A DNA stretch of 64,000 nt, taken from contig NZ_ACFE01000004.1 in assembly GCF_000174015.1 (NCBI RefSeq), positions 62,001-126,000 of the forward strand, read 5' to 3'. A program made the translations under genes and the position numbers. This DNA comes from Lancefieldella rimae ATCC 49626 (lineage in GTDB: Bacteria > Actinomycetota > Coriobacteriia > Coriobacteriales > Atopobiaceae). Of this stretch, positions 18,036-28,259 are shown piece by piece; position 1 is the stretch's first letter, and each line of letters starts with the position of its first letter. The notes under the pieces were generated by a model. The model was not told the origin of the DNA, made no database searches, and saw only the letters and a list, made by a program, of their open reading frames with translations.

Positions 18036-19295
18036 TTATGAGCTCTTCTTCGCATAGAGCGCCACAAGAGCCTGAAGCATATCGACCATTGCCTCCAGCT
18101 CAGGAACCGGTACAAATTCCCGCACGCCGTGAGCGTTGTAGTAACAGGCGGATAAATTGGCACACGGAAACCCGCGGAACGAAAGTTGAGAACCATCCGT
18201 GCCGCCGCGCATGGGTATGCATGTCATTTCCTGACCAATGGCAGCGTATGCGACACGAGCATTTTCAATCAGATGCTCGTTTTCAGGGCGCGTAATAACG
18301 TCTGCAAGATTGTGGTATTGATCTTTGACGGAAATTGTCAGTACCTCAGAATCAAGCTGGTAATTGATATATGACACGGCATCTCGCATCATCTGTTTGC
18401 GCTTCTCGACCTTTTTTTGGTCGTGGTCGCGAATAATATAATCTGCCTGCGCATACTCACAATCACCTTGCATGCGCTCAAGATAGAAAAATCCATCATA
18501 GCCTTCGGTATACTCAGGCCGATCCTGCGGCGGAAGCAGTTGATGGAACCGCATAAGAGCCTCGGCGGCATTGATCATAATGCCTTTGGCGGTACCCGTA
18601 TGAACCGAGAGTCCCATTGCCTGAACATGTACCTCAGCCGCATTGAACGTCTCGTAACAAAATTCCCCCAACGGGCCTCCGTCAATGGTGTACCCGTATG
18701 CGGCACCAAATGTATCGAGGTCGAGAAGGGCCGCACCATGGCCAATCTCTTCGTCCGGAACAAACGCAATTGCAAGACGCGGGTGTGGAAGCTGAGGGTT
18801 TTCACGCAGACGATGCAGGAGGCTGACAACCATTGCCACACCGGCCTTATCGTCACCACCAAGCAGCGAGGTTCCATCACTTGTTACAAGGTCAAAACCT
18901 ACCATGTGCTCAAGTTGTGGATTGGTTTTGGGGCTTATGGTTACTTCTCTCCCATCGCGATCCGTTCCAATACCAAGTACTCCGCCCTCATATCGAACAA
19001 CACGTGGATGAACCTCGGCTCCAAACGACTGCCATGCGGTATCCAGATGGCAACAAAAACCGAGGGTTGGAAGGTTTTCCGCACCGGCACTTGCGGGCCA
19101 GTGAGCCGTAACGTATGCATGCGTATCAACCACGATATCTTCGGCGCCAAGCGCTTCCAGGTCTTTGGCAACCGTCTGCGCCATGACGTGTTGCGCTGGT
19201 GTTGAAGGTACCGTATCTGTAGTAAGCGGATTGGATTGTGACGCCACCTCGCAGTAGCGAATAAAGCGTTTTAAGACATCGCTTTGCTCTGACAT
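18036..19295 (-). CDS. pepT: Peptidase T (tripeptide aminopeptidase)
   Basis: A 419-residue M20B zinc tripeptidase that removes N-terminal residues from tripeptides in the cytoplasm. Motifs include FCCHLDTA (metal His and Asp), the central GTSLLGGDDKAGVA metal Asp, VPDEEIGHGA (catalytic Glu pair), HTGTAKG in the dimerisation lid, and a C-terminal GGTDGSQLSFRG segment. The start at 19295 (MSEQSDVLKRF) is preferred over longer upstream frame because the conserved family N-terminus begins here. It lies 19 bases after the C26 hydrolase gene, forming a peptide-use operon. Confidence 0.94.
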   Translation of the reverse strand: MSEQSDVLKRFIRYCEVASQSNPLTTDTVPSTPAQHVMAQTVAKDLEALGAEDIVVDTHAYVTAHWPASAGAENLPTLGFCCHLDTAWQSFGAEVHPRVVRYEGGVLGIGTDRDGREVTISPKTNPQLEHMVGFDLVTSDGTSLLGGDDKAGVAMVVSLLHRLRENPQLPHPRLAIAFVPDEEIGHGAALLDLDTFGAAYGYTIDGGPLGEFCYETFNAAEVHVQAMGLSVHTGTAKGIMINAAEALMRFHQLLPPQDRPEYTEGYDGFFYLERMQGDCEYAQADYIIRDHDQKKVEKRKQMMRDAVSYINYQLDSEVLTISVKDQYHNLADVITRPENEHLIENARVAYAAIGQEMTCIPMRGGTDGSQLSFRGFPCANLSACYYNAHGVREFVPVPELEAMVDMLQALVALYAKKSS

Positions 19296-19314
19296 AGTCT
19301 CTCTTTTCTGTTGA

Positions 19315-20139
19315 TTATTTGGCGCAGGATATGCCACGCGAACGTGATACACGGTACTCGCGCGCGGCGTCAATAAATGACTTCCAAAGCATGCAGTCCG
19401 CCTTGCTGAATTTCCAACCATACTCCGGATGCCACTGAACACCTATCATCCAACGCTTATGGGGAATTTCGGCGCCTTCGATAATCCCGTCGGTTGAGTG
19501 CGCCACCACGTGAAGTTCAGAGGCCACCTTGCAGAGAGCCTCATCGTGAAATGAGTTGGCTTGGATGCTCTTCTCGCCACCAAGCGCGCGGCACAAGAGC
19601 GAATCTTCATCTACCTCCACCATATGTGCCGGAATGGTCAGGTCCACTATATGGGACCAATACGCATGGCCTTCCCTGGGAGCCGGAAGTTTGCGAAGCT
19701 CCTGGGTAAGCGTTCCTCCAAAAACAACATTTAAGAGCTGAAGACCACGGCAAATGGCAAAAAGAGGCTTGTCCGCTTCGTAGACCTTTTTCACCAGCTT
19801 GAACTCAAGCGCATCTCGGCGTGGATTCAAACGCTCTAAGTCTCGCGGCTCTTCTCCCCAGTTACGCGGGTCTACATCTTGTCCGCCGGGCAAATTAAAG
19901 CCATCGCACATCTCAACATAGCGGTCAATAAGGGCGTCGTCATCGGTGAGAGGCATCATAACCGGAATGCCTCCGGCAGCGAGAATGGCGTCCATCTGTA
20001 CCTCAGCGATTGACTCCCCATCGGAAAAGCCGCGTTCTTTCATAAATCGTGGCGTAAGGCCAATAAGCGGCCGCTCGTCAACGGGAATAGCCGCACTGTC
20101 TTGAAACACCTGCTGAGCAAAAGATGGAATCTCCAACAT
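19315..20139 (-). CDS. Class C26 gamma-glutamyl hydrolase / PuuD-like glutamine amidotransferase
   Basis: A 274-residue class I glutamine-amidotransferase fold protein. The catalytic triad is visible: Cys130 in FAICRGLQ, and His237/Glu239 in VQWHPE. The oxyanion region LPGGQDVDPRNWGE is typical of the PuuD group, which releases glutamate from gamma-glutamyl compounds such as gamma-glutamyl-GABA. It could equally cleave gamma-glutamyl peptides, which fits its position just before pepT. An AGGAGAGG site precedes the start. No other putrescine-pathway genes are in the window, so the PuuD role is not assumed. Confidence 0.88.
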   Translation of the reverse strand: MLEIPSFAQQVFQDSAAIPVDERPLIGLTPRFMKERGFSDGESIAEVQMDAILAAGGIPVMMPLTDDDALIDRYVEMCDGFNLPGGQDVDPRNWGEEPRDLERLNPRRDALEFKLVKKVYEADKPLFAICRGLQLLNVVFGGTLTQELRKLPAPREGHAYWSHIVDLTIPAHMVEVDEDSLLCRALGGEKSIQANSFHDEALCKVASELHVVAHSTDGIIEGAEIPHKRWMIGVQWHPEYGWKFSKADCMLWKSFIDAAREYRVSRSRGISCAK

Positions 20140-20395
20140 AACCTCTCCTGAACGAATTGTGCGTGTTCAAAACTTTACTGCAAACTGCCACACATACGAA
20201 CCACAGCGCAAAATTGCACGGTATCTCTTTGATTCTGTCGTCAAACCGTAACAAATCGGAGCCGGAATGTTCCACGTAGCACACAGATCTTCGTAAACTT
20301 CCTAAGACATCTGACGTACTTTGGTAATTTATTGTGCAGGCTGGGTATTAATTAGAAATCTACTTTACGAGAATCGTCCAAATGGAAGGCCTCCT

Positions 20396-21997
20396 ATGAA
20401 TATCTCACGTACCGCTCTTTCCCGGCGCAGCTTTCTTGGTGCTTCCCTCATGTCGGCTGTGGCAGCGGGTTCGGCAACGCTTCTCACTGCCTGCGGAAAC
20501 GACGGATCCTCTGATGGCGATAAGCTCATTTTGAAGTTTGGCGTCAATAATCCCAAAGTCACCTTTGATACACAAAAGACCTCGGGTTCCATTGGCGTCT
20601 CAGAGGCTGTGGGAGAATCCTTGCTCAAGCTGAATCCGGACACCAAGGAAGTTGAGCCATGGCTCACCACAAAGCTTCCCGACATCTCCGACGACGGACT
20701 TACCTACTCGTTTGAGCTGAAAGAGGGCGTTAAGTTCCATGACGGAACCACCCTCAAATCTTCTGACGTAAAGTACTCCTTTACTCGTATGTTCCTGCCG
20801 GATACCAAAGCAACCTCAATCGACTCCTACATCTACATTGAAGGCGCTCAAGATATCGTTGACGGCAAGACCACTGAACTCTCCGGCATTGCCATAAGCG
20901 ATGACCGTCACTTCACCATCACGCTTACCCAGCCCTATTCAACCTTCAGCGCACTTCTCGCCCAGTTTTATGCGTTTATTTATCCCGAGAAAAGTTGCTC
21001 CGAGGCAGGAGAAAAATGGGGATCCGACACCACCTTCTATGGCACGGGCCCGTTCAAGCTTGTCTCCAACGACAACTCAACCGAGGTAGTGCTTGAAGCC
21101 TTTGCGGATTACCATCAGGGTAAACCGGCCCTTGATGAGCTGCACTTTGTATATATCGATGACGGCAATACGCGCATGATGAACTATAAAAACGGCGATA
21201 TTGACCTGACTTTCATTAACCAAGCGCTGATGCAGCAATATAAAAACGACCCGGCTGTCTCCGATCAGATTGTTGACTACAATCCTGCTTCCACGCAGTT
21301 TGTAAACCTCAATCTTAAAAACACCTATCTCTCAGACGTACGTGTCCGTCAAGCGCTCTCCCTTGCGATCGATCGGCAGACAATATGCGACACCGTTCTT
21401 TCAGGTGTTGCCAAGCCTGCAACCTCGTTTATTCCGGCATCCGAAACCGGTAACGACTCATCTCTTGAAGTATTTGAATACAACGTTGATAAGGCAAAAG
21501 AGCTGCTTTCTGAGGCAGGTGTTTCAAACATAACTCTTGACGCCCAGGTTCGCGCCCAAGACCAAAACCTCATGGTTGCCATCCAAGATGCATGGGCAAA
21601 GATCGGCGTTACCCTCAATGTGTCCGTCATTGATGCCGGTGTCTGGAGCGATGCGCGTAAAAATGGAGACTTACAAGTAACGCTCGTTACCTGGTCAACC
21701 CTCTCATTCCAAGGCATCGAGCATATGGGATCATACTTCCGCTCCGATCGCGCCGCTCTTAAAAGCTCGTTCTACAATAGTGAGAAGTTCGATGCACTCG
21801 TAGACGCAGCCCGCCTCACCGTCAATGATCCCGACAAAGTTATCGAGCTCACCAAACAAGCAGACGCACAGCTTACCCGCACCGATTACGGTTGCTTGCC
21901 GATTGACTGGACGCAGATGCCCTATGCGCTCAACAAAAAATTCACTGGACTGAGCGTGCTCGTCAATCCCCTCTTTGGCGGAGTCAAAAAAGCCTAG
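20396..21997 (+). CDS. Oligopeptide ABC transporter substrate-binding lipoprotein (OppA/DppA family)
   Basis: A 533-residue family 5 extracellular solute-binding protein. The N-terminus has a twin-arginine motif (SRRSFLGAS) and a lipobox (LLTACGN), so it is probably a Tat-exported lipoprotein. The body shows family motifs: LTYSFELKEGVKFHDGTTLKSSDVKYSFTRM, GTGPFKL, NLKNTYLSDVRVRQALSLAIDR and a C-terminal LVNPLFGG. An in-frame ATG-less extension upstream is ignored because GGAAGG precedes 20396. It is transcribed away from the C26/PepT operon and stands alone, about 5.9 kb from a paralogous binding protein (26283-27932), so it may share the Opp permease encoded next door. Confidence 0.92.
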   Translation: MNISRTALSRRSFLGASLMSAVAAGSATLLTACGNDGSSDGDKLILKFGVNNPKVTFDTQKTSGSIGVSEAVGESLLKLNPDTKEVEPWLTTKLPDISDDGLTYSFELKEGVKFHDGTTLKSSDVKYSFTRMFLPDTKATSIDSYIYIEGAQDIVDGKTTELSGIAISDDRHFTITLTQPYSTFSALLAQFYAFIYPEKSCSEAGEKWGSDTTFYGTGPFKLVSNDNSTEVVLEAFADYHQGKPALDELHFVYIDDGNTRMMNYKNGDIDLTFINQALMQQYKNDPAVSDQIVDYNPASTQFVNLNLKNTYLSDVRVRQALSLAIDRQTICDTVLSGVAKPATSFIPASETGNDSSLEVFEYNVDKAKELLSEAGVSNITLDAQVRAQDQNLMVAIQDAWAKIGVTLNVSVIDAGVWSDARKNGDLQVTLVTWSTLSFQGIEHMGSYFRSDRAALKSSFYNSEKFDALVDAARLTVNDPDKVIELTKQADAQLTRTDYGCLPIDWTQMPYALNKKFTGLSVLVNPLFGGVKKA

Positions 21998-22035
21998 CCT
22001 GTATTGCCGTTCTCTATGGACGGTAACCATACCCT

Positions 22036-22077
22036 CTGTGCCCGGTGTCTCAATTCAAGCTGAGATACCGGGCACAG
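22036..22077. terminator. Strong hairpin between convergent solute-binding and oppF genes
   Basis: A 17-bp stem with one wobble pair (CTGTGCCCGGTGTCTCA and TGAGATACCGGGCACAG, 8-base loop) sits midway between the two convergent stop codons. No T-run follows, but position and strength suggest a bidirectional terminator. Confidence 0.65.
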
Positions 22078-22111
22078 CCTTAAAACAACAGGCGAAAACC
22101 AAAGATGACAA

Positions 22112-23233
22112 TTAACCTAACGCATTTGTAAGATTTGCCGCGCGAACGGCCTTCTCGGCAGCTTCAATGGCACGCGCTACTGCCGGTTTGCGCTCATCAT
22201 CGCTCAGACTGTCATCGTATAAGTGACATGCGCAGTGATGCCCCGGCTCCGGCTCAAGAAGTGCGGGAACCCGCTGTGAGCATACGTTCATTGCACGCGG
22301 ACAGCGCGTGTGAAATACGCATCCTCTTGGAGGATCGGCAGGGCTGGGAACATCTCCTTGTAAGATCTTTTTATCTTGGATACGCTCATGCCGAATACGC
22401 GGGATAACGTCGAGAAGAGCCTGCGTATAGGGATGTAGAGGATGCGTAAAGAGCTTTGATTTGGGGGCAAACTCCATCTCATGGCCAAGGTACATCACCA
22501 AAACCGTATCGGCAATATGGCGCACGACGGAAAGATCATGGCTGATAAAAATATATGACAGACCATGTTCATGCTGGAGCTGCTCAAGCAAGTTGATAAC
22601 TTTTGCTTGCACGGAAACATCCAACGCTGAAACCGGCTCATCACATACGATGATTTCAGGTTCCAACACAATGGCTCGGGCAATGCCAATACGTTGTCGC
22701 TGGCCGCCTGAAAACTCATGCGGATAGCGATATTTAAATGCAAGATCAAGTCCAACCTCTTGCATGACTTCCTCAATACGGGCATCACGCTCTGAGCGAG
22801 TGGCATACGTCTTGGCAATATCTATCGGCTCTCCGATGATATCCATCACCGTCATACGAGGGTTCAGTGAGCTGTACGGATCTTGAAAGATAAGCTTCAT
22901 CTTTTGTCGTGCGTCTTTCAGGGCGCTCCCCGAGAGCTTTGTGAAGTCTTTTCCATCAAGCATCACTTCACCTGACGTGGGATCTGTCAGGCGCAATATG
23001 CATTTACCTGCCGTAGATTTACCGCAGCCCGACTCGCCCACAATACCCAACGTCTCGCCACGATGAAGCTCAAAGGACACGCCTTCGACGGCGTGGACGG
23101 TGGCATTTGCGCGGCCAAACACGCCGGATTTTATCGGATAGTGCTTAACGAGATTGGTAACGCGTAAAACCACGTCGGTCTGATCGATATTTTTTTGTGG
23201 GGAGCTTTTTGTATCCGTCATTATGCATCCCAC
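22112..23233 (-). CDS. oppF: Oligopeptide ABC transporter ATPase OppF/DppF
   Basis: A 373-residue ABC ATPase. Walker A GESGCGKS, the signature [14 protein letters not shown], Walker [13 protein letters not shown] and the switch IFISHDLSV are clear, and the C-terminal oligopeptide-transporter extension with its Cys-rich segment ([15 protein letters not shown]) marks the Opp/Dpp group. An ATG at 23233 has a well placed AAGGAG site and is taken as the start, overlapping oppD by 13 bases; an ATG at 23221 coupled to the oppD stop is the alternative. It works with OppD as a heterodimer to power peptide import. Confidence 0.93.
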   Translation of the reverse strand: MGCIMTDTKSSPQKNIDQTDVVLRVTNLVKHYPIKSGVFGRANATVHAVEGVSFELHRGETLGIVGESGCGKSTAGKCILRLTDPTSGEVMLDGKDFTKLSGSALKDARQKMKLIFQDPYSSLNPRMTVMDIIGEPIDIAKTYATRSERDARIEEVMQEVGLDLAFKYRYPHEFSGGQRQRIGIARAIVLEPEIIVCDEPVSALDVSVQAKVINLLEQLQHEHGLSYIFISHDLSVVRHIADTVLVMYLGHEMEFAPKSKLFTHPLHPYTQALLDVIPRIRHERIQDKKILQGDVPSPADPPRGCVFHTRCPRAMNVCSQRVPALLEPEPGHHCACHLYDDSLSDDERKPAVARAIEAAEKAVRAANLTNALG

Positions 23234-24306
23234 TCCTTACGATATTTCCAGCATGCAACGCTGTGACACGCATTTCCGTCAACCGCCTCTGACTGCGGAC
23301 GCTTCTTGCGACAAATGTCTTTTGCGAACGGACAACGTGGATGAAACGGACAACCCTCCGGCATATGAGAGAGCATCGGCACATTACCCGGAATGGCATA
23401 GAGCTCTTCGGATTGCTCGTCAAACGATGGGATGGAAGCAATCAGCCCTTGCGCATACGGATGGAGCGGATTGGTAAAAAGCTCTGCTGCTTGAGCATAC
23501 TCAACGCGATGTCCCGCATACATAACCAAGACCCAATCCGCCATCTCGGACACCACGCCCATATCATGCGTGATGAGCATAACGGCAGTTCCCGTCTCAC
23601 TCTTCATGCGATCGATAATCTGCAGGATCTGAGCCTGAACGGTCACGTCAAGCGCCGTTGTGGGTTCGTCGCAAATTAAAAGTGAGGGTTGGCATGCAAG
23701 CGCCATGGCTATCATGACGCGCTGGCGCATACCGCCCGAGAGCTCATGCGGATAACTCTTGAAAACTTTCTCCGGTGCAGGTATACCCACCAGCTTGATC
23801 ATCTCAAGCGCGCGATTGTCTGCTTCTTTCTTCTCCATCTTGGGATGATGAACCAAAATACCTTCGCGAATTTGATCCCCTGCCCTCATGACCGGATTCA
23901 GCGATGTCATGGGCTCCTGGAAAATCATACCTATACGGTTTCCGCGAAACGGTTTCATCTCCGTGCGGGAAAGCGGGGCCAAATCAACACCCTCAAAAAC
24001 AATCTTGCCGCCCGTAATATGTGCGGGTGGTTGTGGTAAAAGTCCCATAACCGAAAGCGCCGTCATGGATTTACCACAGCCGGACTCTCCCACAACGGCA
24101 AGCGTCTCTCCGCGGCTCATGCTAAAAGAGAGATCATCCAAAGCGGGAAGTTTGCCGTCTTCAGTAGACAGCGTAACGCTCAGGTGTTCTACGCTCAGAA
24201 GAACTTCCTTGTTGCACTGTTCTTCTCGCTGTTTACGTGTAGTTTCTTGGGCAAGTTTACGCTCTTCAAGGCTGCAAAACTCAGCAATGTTTTTCGTGTT
24301 TCCCAT
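23221..24306 (-). CDS. oppD: Oligopeptide ABC transporter ATPase OppD/DppD
   Basis: A 361-residue ABC ATPase. Walker A GESGCGKS, signature [14 protein letters not shown], Walker [13 protein letters not shown] and the HDMG switch are present, as is the C-terminal Cys segment ([15 protein letters not shown]) of the Opp/Dpp family. The N-terminus carries about 35 extra charged residues before the first ABC strand. The start at 24306 follows a TAAGGAGG site, ten bases after oppC, and the end overlaps oppF. Confidence 0.94.
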   Translation of the reverse strand: MGNTKNIAEFCSLEERKLAQETTRKQREEQCNKEVLLSVEHLSVTLSTEDGKLPALDDLSFSMSRGETLAVVGESGCGKSMTALSVMGLLPQPPAHITGGKIVFEGVDLAPLSRTEMKPFRGNRIGMIFQEPMTSLNPVMRAGDQIREGILVHHPKMEKKEADNRALEMIKLVGIPAPEKVFKSYPHELSGGMRQRVMIAMALACQPSLLICDEPTTALDVTVQAQILQIIDRMKSETGTAVMLITHDMGVVSEMADWVLVMYAGHRVEYAQAAELFTNPLHPYAQGLIASIPSFDEQSEELYAIPGNVPMLSHMPEGCPFHPRCPFAKDICRKKRPQSEAVDGNACHSVACWKYRKEWDA

Positions 24307-24316
24307 GTTTTCCTCC

Positions 24317-25273
24317 TTACGAGCGCATCTTTGGATCAAGAGCGTCGCGCAAGGCGTCACCAAGTAAATTAAATGCCATGACCGTAATAATGATGGCAAT
24401 ACCCGGAATGATGCTGTAGGTTGGATTGCTTTGGATATATGGTTGTGAGGCTGAAATCATCTGACCCCAGCTTGCCATCGGTGGCTGCACACCAAGGCCC
24501 AAAAACGATAGAGAGGCCTCAGATAAAATGGCACTTGGAATGCCTAATGTAGAGACAACGATGAGCGTTGACATACAGTTGGGCAACAGATGACGCAGAA
24601 TAATACGTAGATTATTGCCGCCCGACAGAATGCACGATTGAATATACTCCGAACCTTTCAGCCGCATCACGTCGCCGCGAATCAGGCGTGCGGTTGTTGT
24701 CCACATTAAAAGGCCAAGTGCCACGTACAGGTTGATAAGACCGGGCCCCATAACAAACATAATCAAAATGGCAAAGAGCAGAAACGGAAAGCTCGAGAAG
24801 ACCTGGATGACAAAGGAAATGACCGCATCAATCCAGCCGCCATAATAGCCCGCCAAAACGCCCATTGTAAAACCGATAAACAGGGCAATGATCTGCGATA
24901 TCACACCGACCGACAGTGAAATTTGACAACCGTATATAATGCGCGACAAGATATCGCGGCCAAACTCATCCGTACCAAAAAGGTGGGACGCACCAGGCTT
25001 TGCCAGCATGTTGGAGAGCTCTTGTGCTTTAAAGTCGTAAGGGGCAAGTACAGGTGCAAAAAGCGCTATAAGCACCAGAAGTCCTACGACAATCAAACAA
25101 AACACACCGAGGCGATTACGCTTAAAAATGTTCCAGCTTACCGCCCAATAACTTGTAGCACGAGTCTTACCGGTACGCGATACTTCCTCTTCTTGCGCAC
25201 GGGCGGCTCGGGTGGCAACACGTTGCGCTTCTTGAACCTTCTTGCTGTTCTTATCGCCCGTAAAAAATGCCAT
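24317..25273 (-). CDS. oppC: Oligopeptide ABC transporter permease OppC/DppC
   Basis: A 318-residue inner permease. A cytoplasmic N-terminal segment of about 55 residues (charged, Ala/Arg-rich) precedes the first membrane helix, as in OppC. The remaining five helices and the EAA-type loop (GGNNLRIILRHLLPNCMSTLIV) are present. Its start overlaps the oppB stop by one base (TAATG), so translation is coupled. Confidence 0.93.
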   Translation of the reverse strand: MAFFTGDKNSKKVQEAQRVATRAARAQEEEVSRTGKTRATSYWAVSWNIFKRNRLGVFCLIVVGLLVLIALFAPVLAPYDFKAQELSNMLAKPGASHLFGTDEFGRDILSRIIYGCQISLSVGVISQIIALFIGFTMGVLAGYYGGWIDAVISFVIQVFSSFPFLLFAILIMFVMGPGLINLYVALGLLMWTTTARLIRGDVMRLKGSEYIQSCILSGGNNLRIILRHLLPNCMSTLIVVSTLGIPSAILSEASLSFLGLGVQPPMASWGQMISASQPYIQSNPTYSIIPGIAIIITVMAFNLLGDALRDALDPKMRS

Positions 25274-26214
25274 TATTCCGATGCCTCCCCTCCGAGTCTG
25301 ATACGCGGGTCAACAACCGCGTACAAAATATCCACTGCCAAGTAAATTGCTACGCAAATAACGGCAATATACATGACACTTCCTTCAATCAAGGGCAGGT
25401 CGCGAGCGTTAATTGCATCGAGCAAAAGCTTGCCCATGCCCGGCATTGCAAAGATGGATTCAATCAAGATGGAGCCGGTGAGGATGTCGCCCAACTGCGT
25501 ACCCGCAATGGTAATGATTGGAATCAATGCATTGCGCAATGCATGTTTGATAATGATTGTCCACCGAGAAAGACCCTTTGCCTCGGCTGTCCGTATATAG
25601 TCCTGGCTGAGTACGTCAAGCATACTGGTACGCGTCACACGAGCAATGCTTGCGGCATAGCGTGTTCCAAGGGCAAGAATTGGCAGTACATAAGCCGCAG
25701 CCGTCTTAACGCCGGACAGCGGGAACCACTTAAGATTGAGCGCGAATACAATCTGAAGCACAATGGCCACCCAAAAAACCGGCGCGGAAATACCAAAAAC
25801 CGCAAGCGACATAAGCGTGCGGTCAAGCCATCTTCCGTGATTGACGGCGGCGATAATACCCATTACAAGACCCAACACCACGGCAAAGATATAGGCACAA
25901 ATTGCCAGCTGTAACGTTACCGTAAGCGCCTTGCTCATAAGTGCAATGACGGATTTCTTCTGCATGTACGAAGTGCCAAAATCGCCATGCAGCATTTTGC
26001 CAAACCAATTTGCATATTGTTCCGGCACGGGCTTATCCAAGCCCATGGTATGACGCACCTGCTGGACGGTCTGCTCGTCAGCCATATCGCCCATCATAAC
26101 GCGAACAGGATCTCCCGGAACCACATTTAAAATGAAGAAAGTCAACGCAGAGATGCAGATGACAACTCCTGCTGCCTGAAGAATCCGTTTAATGAGAAAG
26201 GACCTCACCAACAC
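25273..26214 (-). CDS. oppB: Oligopeptide ABC transporter permease OppB/DppB
   Basis: A 313-residue permease with an N-terminal membrane helix directly at the start, the TAYFILNVVPGDP-like loop of OppB (here FFILNVVPGDPVRVMMG), and the EAA loop EAKGLSRWTIIIKHALRNALIPI. The start is GTG at 26214 with AGGAGAGG just upstream, but a second in-frame GTG six bases later (26208) is equally spaced. It opens the opp permease/ATPase block, 68 bases after the binding protein gene. Confidence 0.92.
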   Translation of the reverse strand: MLVRSFLIKRILQAAGVVICISALTFFILNVVPGDPVRVMMGDMADEQTVQQVRHTMGLDKPVPEQYANWFGKMLHGDFGTSYMQKKSVIALMSKALTVTLQLAICAYIFAVVLGLVMGIIAAVNHGRWLDRTLMSLAVFGISAPVFWVAIVLQIVFALNLKWFPLSGVKTAAAYVLPILALGTRYAASIARVTRTSMLDVLSQDYIRTAEAKGLSRWTIIIKHALRNALIPIITIAGTQLGDILTGSILIESIFAMPGMGKLLLDAINARDLPLIEGSVMYIAVICVAIYLAVDILYAVVDPRIRLGGEASE

Positions 26215-26282
26215 TCCTCTCCTAGCTTAAGGACGAGGCGACGCTCACACGCCGCCCCTTCCTGCTCAAACGAGAATCTCGA

Positions 26283-27932
26283 TTAGTCCTCGGGCGCCTT
26301 GTAATCAGCACTGGACGCATCGATGTCAAGATCAAAGAAGTGGTAAATCAGGTTTCCTACTTTAGCACCCTTAACGTAGTCTTTTGCCACAAAAGAGTTC
26401 TTTGGCCAAAAGAGCGGAAGAGTTGCATAATCGGTGCGGGTCAAAAGATTGTCCGCGGCCTTATAGTCCTCCGCGCGCTTATCTTTGTCCGTTTCCTTGC
26501 GTGCATCTTCCAGATAGGTATCAAAGTCGGCATTGTTGTAAAACGAGGATTTCTTTGCCGCATTCTTACTGGAGAAGTAGGTGTCCAGGTGCTGAGATCC
26601 GTCAGCAAAGAGTGCATACCAGCCCAGCGTTGTCACCTGAAGGTTACCGCCTGCCCAATCTTGGTTCCATACGGCATTATCTTCCACCTGCACATCAAGC
26701 GTTATGCCCGCTTTTTGCCAGTAGTCCTGTACGGCAACGAGGAGCTTCTCACTTGCCTTGCGGACCTTGCCCGTCAGTTTAAGATCGGATACACCTGCTT
26801 CAGCGAGAAGCGCCTTGGCTTTCTCAACGTCATACTCAAAGACCGGAGCATTCTTATCGAAGCCGGGAATCTGCTGTGGAAGCCAACCTGAACAGGCAAT
26901 GCCATTACCGTGAGCAAACGTATCCACAAGCTCCTGACGGTTGATTGCAAGAGAGAGCGCCTGACGCACTTTTACATCATCCAAGCCATTTCCCTCTTTG
27001 AGGTTCAAATTAATGAAGTTCACGCCAAGGGTTGGATAGCTTGTAATCTGATCCTTAATCTCCGCATCATCGGAATACTGCTTAAAGAGAGAAGACGGAA
27101 GATCACACCAATCAAGGTCGCCATTTTTATACGCCAAAAGCTTGGTGTTGTCATCGTCATAGTAAGTGATACGGATCTCATCAAGCGCAGGCGTGCCATC
27201 ATGATAGTCATCAAAGCGTACAAGCTTCACTGCAGTGGTGTCGTCATTTTCCGCAAGCTTATACTTACCGGTACCAATGAGATGTGTGCCCGTTCCCCAA
27301 TCCTTGCCGGCTGCTTCACATGCCGTCTTTGGGAAAATACACGCGTATGAAATGCCAAGCGCACTCACAAAAGCAACGTTTGGCACCGTGAGCGTAAAGG
27401 TCAGATGCGTGTCATCTTCGACGCTTAAACCTTCAAGCTCCGTAGCCGTACCTGCCAGCATTTCTTTGGCACCCTTGATGTCTGTAAAGTAGCTGGTAGA
27501 AAGTGCACCTGTTTCAGGTTTGAACATACGCTCAAAGGTATATTTGACATCCGATGCCGTAAGCTCGGTTCCATCGTGAAACTTGACGCCACTTTTAAGC
27601 TCGACTTTGAGCGTAACGCCATCAGATTCAAACGACGGGACTGCTTTGGCAAGACAAGGTACCAACTCATTGTCCTCAGTCCAACGCAAAAGACCCTCGC
27701 AAATTGAATCAGCCACGGCCGCTGATTGCGAGTTATTTGCCCGCTGCATATCCAAACCCTGCTTTGAGTTGGTAGAGCCAAAACGCAGAACCTTCTTTTT
27801 GTCGCTGCCGCCGTCGTTCTTCTCGCCACCACTGTTGTTGCATGCAGCAAGCATCATAGATGCGCCACCACCTGCTGCTGTCATAGCGGATGCCTTCAAG
27901 AAATCACGACGGCTAAAAAATTTGTCCAGCAT
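26283..27932 (-). CDS. oppA: Oligopeptide ABC transporter substrate-binding lipoprotein OppA/DppA
   Basis: A 549-residue family 5 solute-binding protein, first gene of the oppABCDF operon. The N-terminus has a canonical Tat motif (SRRDFLK) and a lipobox (MMLAACNN) followed by a Gly/Asn/Asp/Lys linker. Family motifs include GVTLKVELKSGVKFHDGTEL, GTGKYKL and DDVKVRQALSLAINR. It is a clear paralogue of the protein at 20396-21997, sharing many blocks, which suggests duplication with divergence in peptide preference. It delivers peptides from outside the membrane to OppBC. Confidence 0.94.
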   Translation of the reverse strand: MLDKFFSRRDFLKASAMTAAGGGASMMLAACNNSGGEKNDGGSDKKKVLRFGSTNSKQGLDMQRANNSQSAAVADSICEGLLRWTEDNELVPCLAKAVPSFESDGVTLKVELKSGVKFHDGTELTASDVKYTFERMFKPETGALSTSYFTDIKGAKEMLAGTATELEGLSVEDDTHLTFTLTVPNVAFVSALGISYACIFPKTACEAAGKDWGTGTHLIGTGKYKLAENDDTTAVKLVRFDDYHDGTPALDEIRITYYDDDNTKLLAYKNGDLDWCDLPSSLFKQYSDDAEIKDQITSYPTLGVNFINLNLKEGNGLDDVKVRQALSLAINRQELVDTFAHGNGIACSGWLPQQIPGFDKNAPVFEYDVEKAKALLAEAGVSDLKLTGKVRKASEKLLVAVQDYWQKAGITLDVQVEDNAVWNQDWAGGNLQVTTLGWYALFADGSQHLDTYFSSKNAAKKSSFYNNADFDTYLEDARKETDKDKRAEDYKAADNLLTRTDYATLPLFWPKNSFVAKDYVKGAKVGNLIYHFFDLDIDASSADYKAPED

Positions 27933-28259
27933 TGCGCACCTCTTTCATAATCGACGTTGATAGGCTACCCTGCTGGGGGCTTGAACACTATACAAAAGTC
28001 TTGAACCATCACAAGCGAAAGTACTGTCTACGAAATAGGTCAGTAACATTGAAGTCGATTGGTCTTCTTGATACGACTATGGCATTCTTGTTTTCTGATA
28101 ATTACTGGCCAACTTCCGTGGTGGATTTTGGCTAATAGTTTTGATCGATACAAACTCCTCAAGTTTGAACCGCGCTCCAAATTGAAGAAGCACCGAGAAA
28201 CCACTATGATTAACCGCATTGAACAAGCAAACCGCCCAAAAGCATCCCAAGGAGGGTTT
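27933..28259. other. Divergent intergenic region between oppA and the M18 aminopeptidase
   Basis: A 327-base gap between divergent genes. It must carry the promoters of the opp operon and of the aminopeptidase. An open frame runs upstream of the aminopeptidase start, but without a ribosome site or family similarity. I see no clear operator or riboswitch. Confidence 0.5.
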
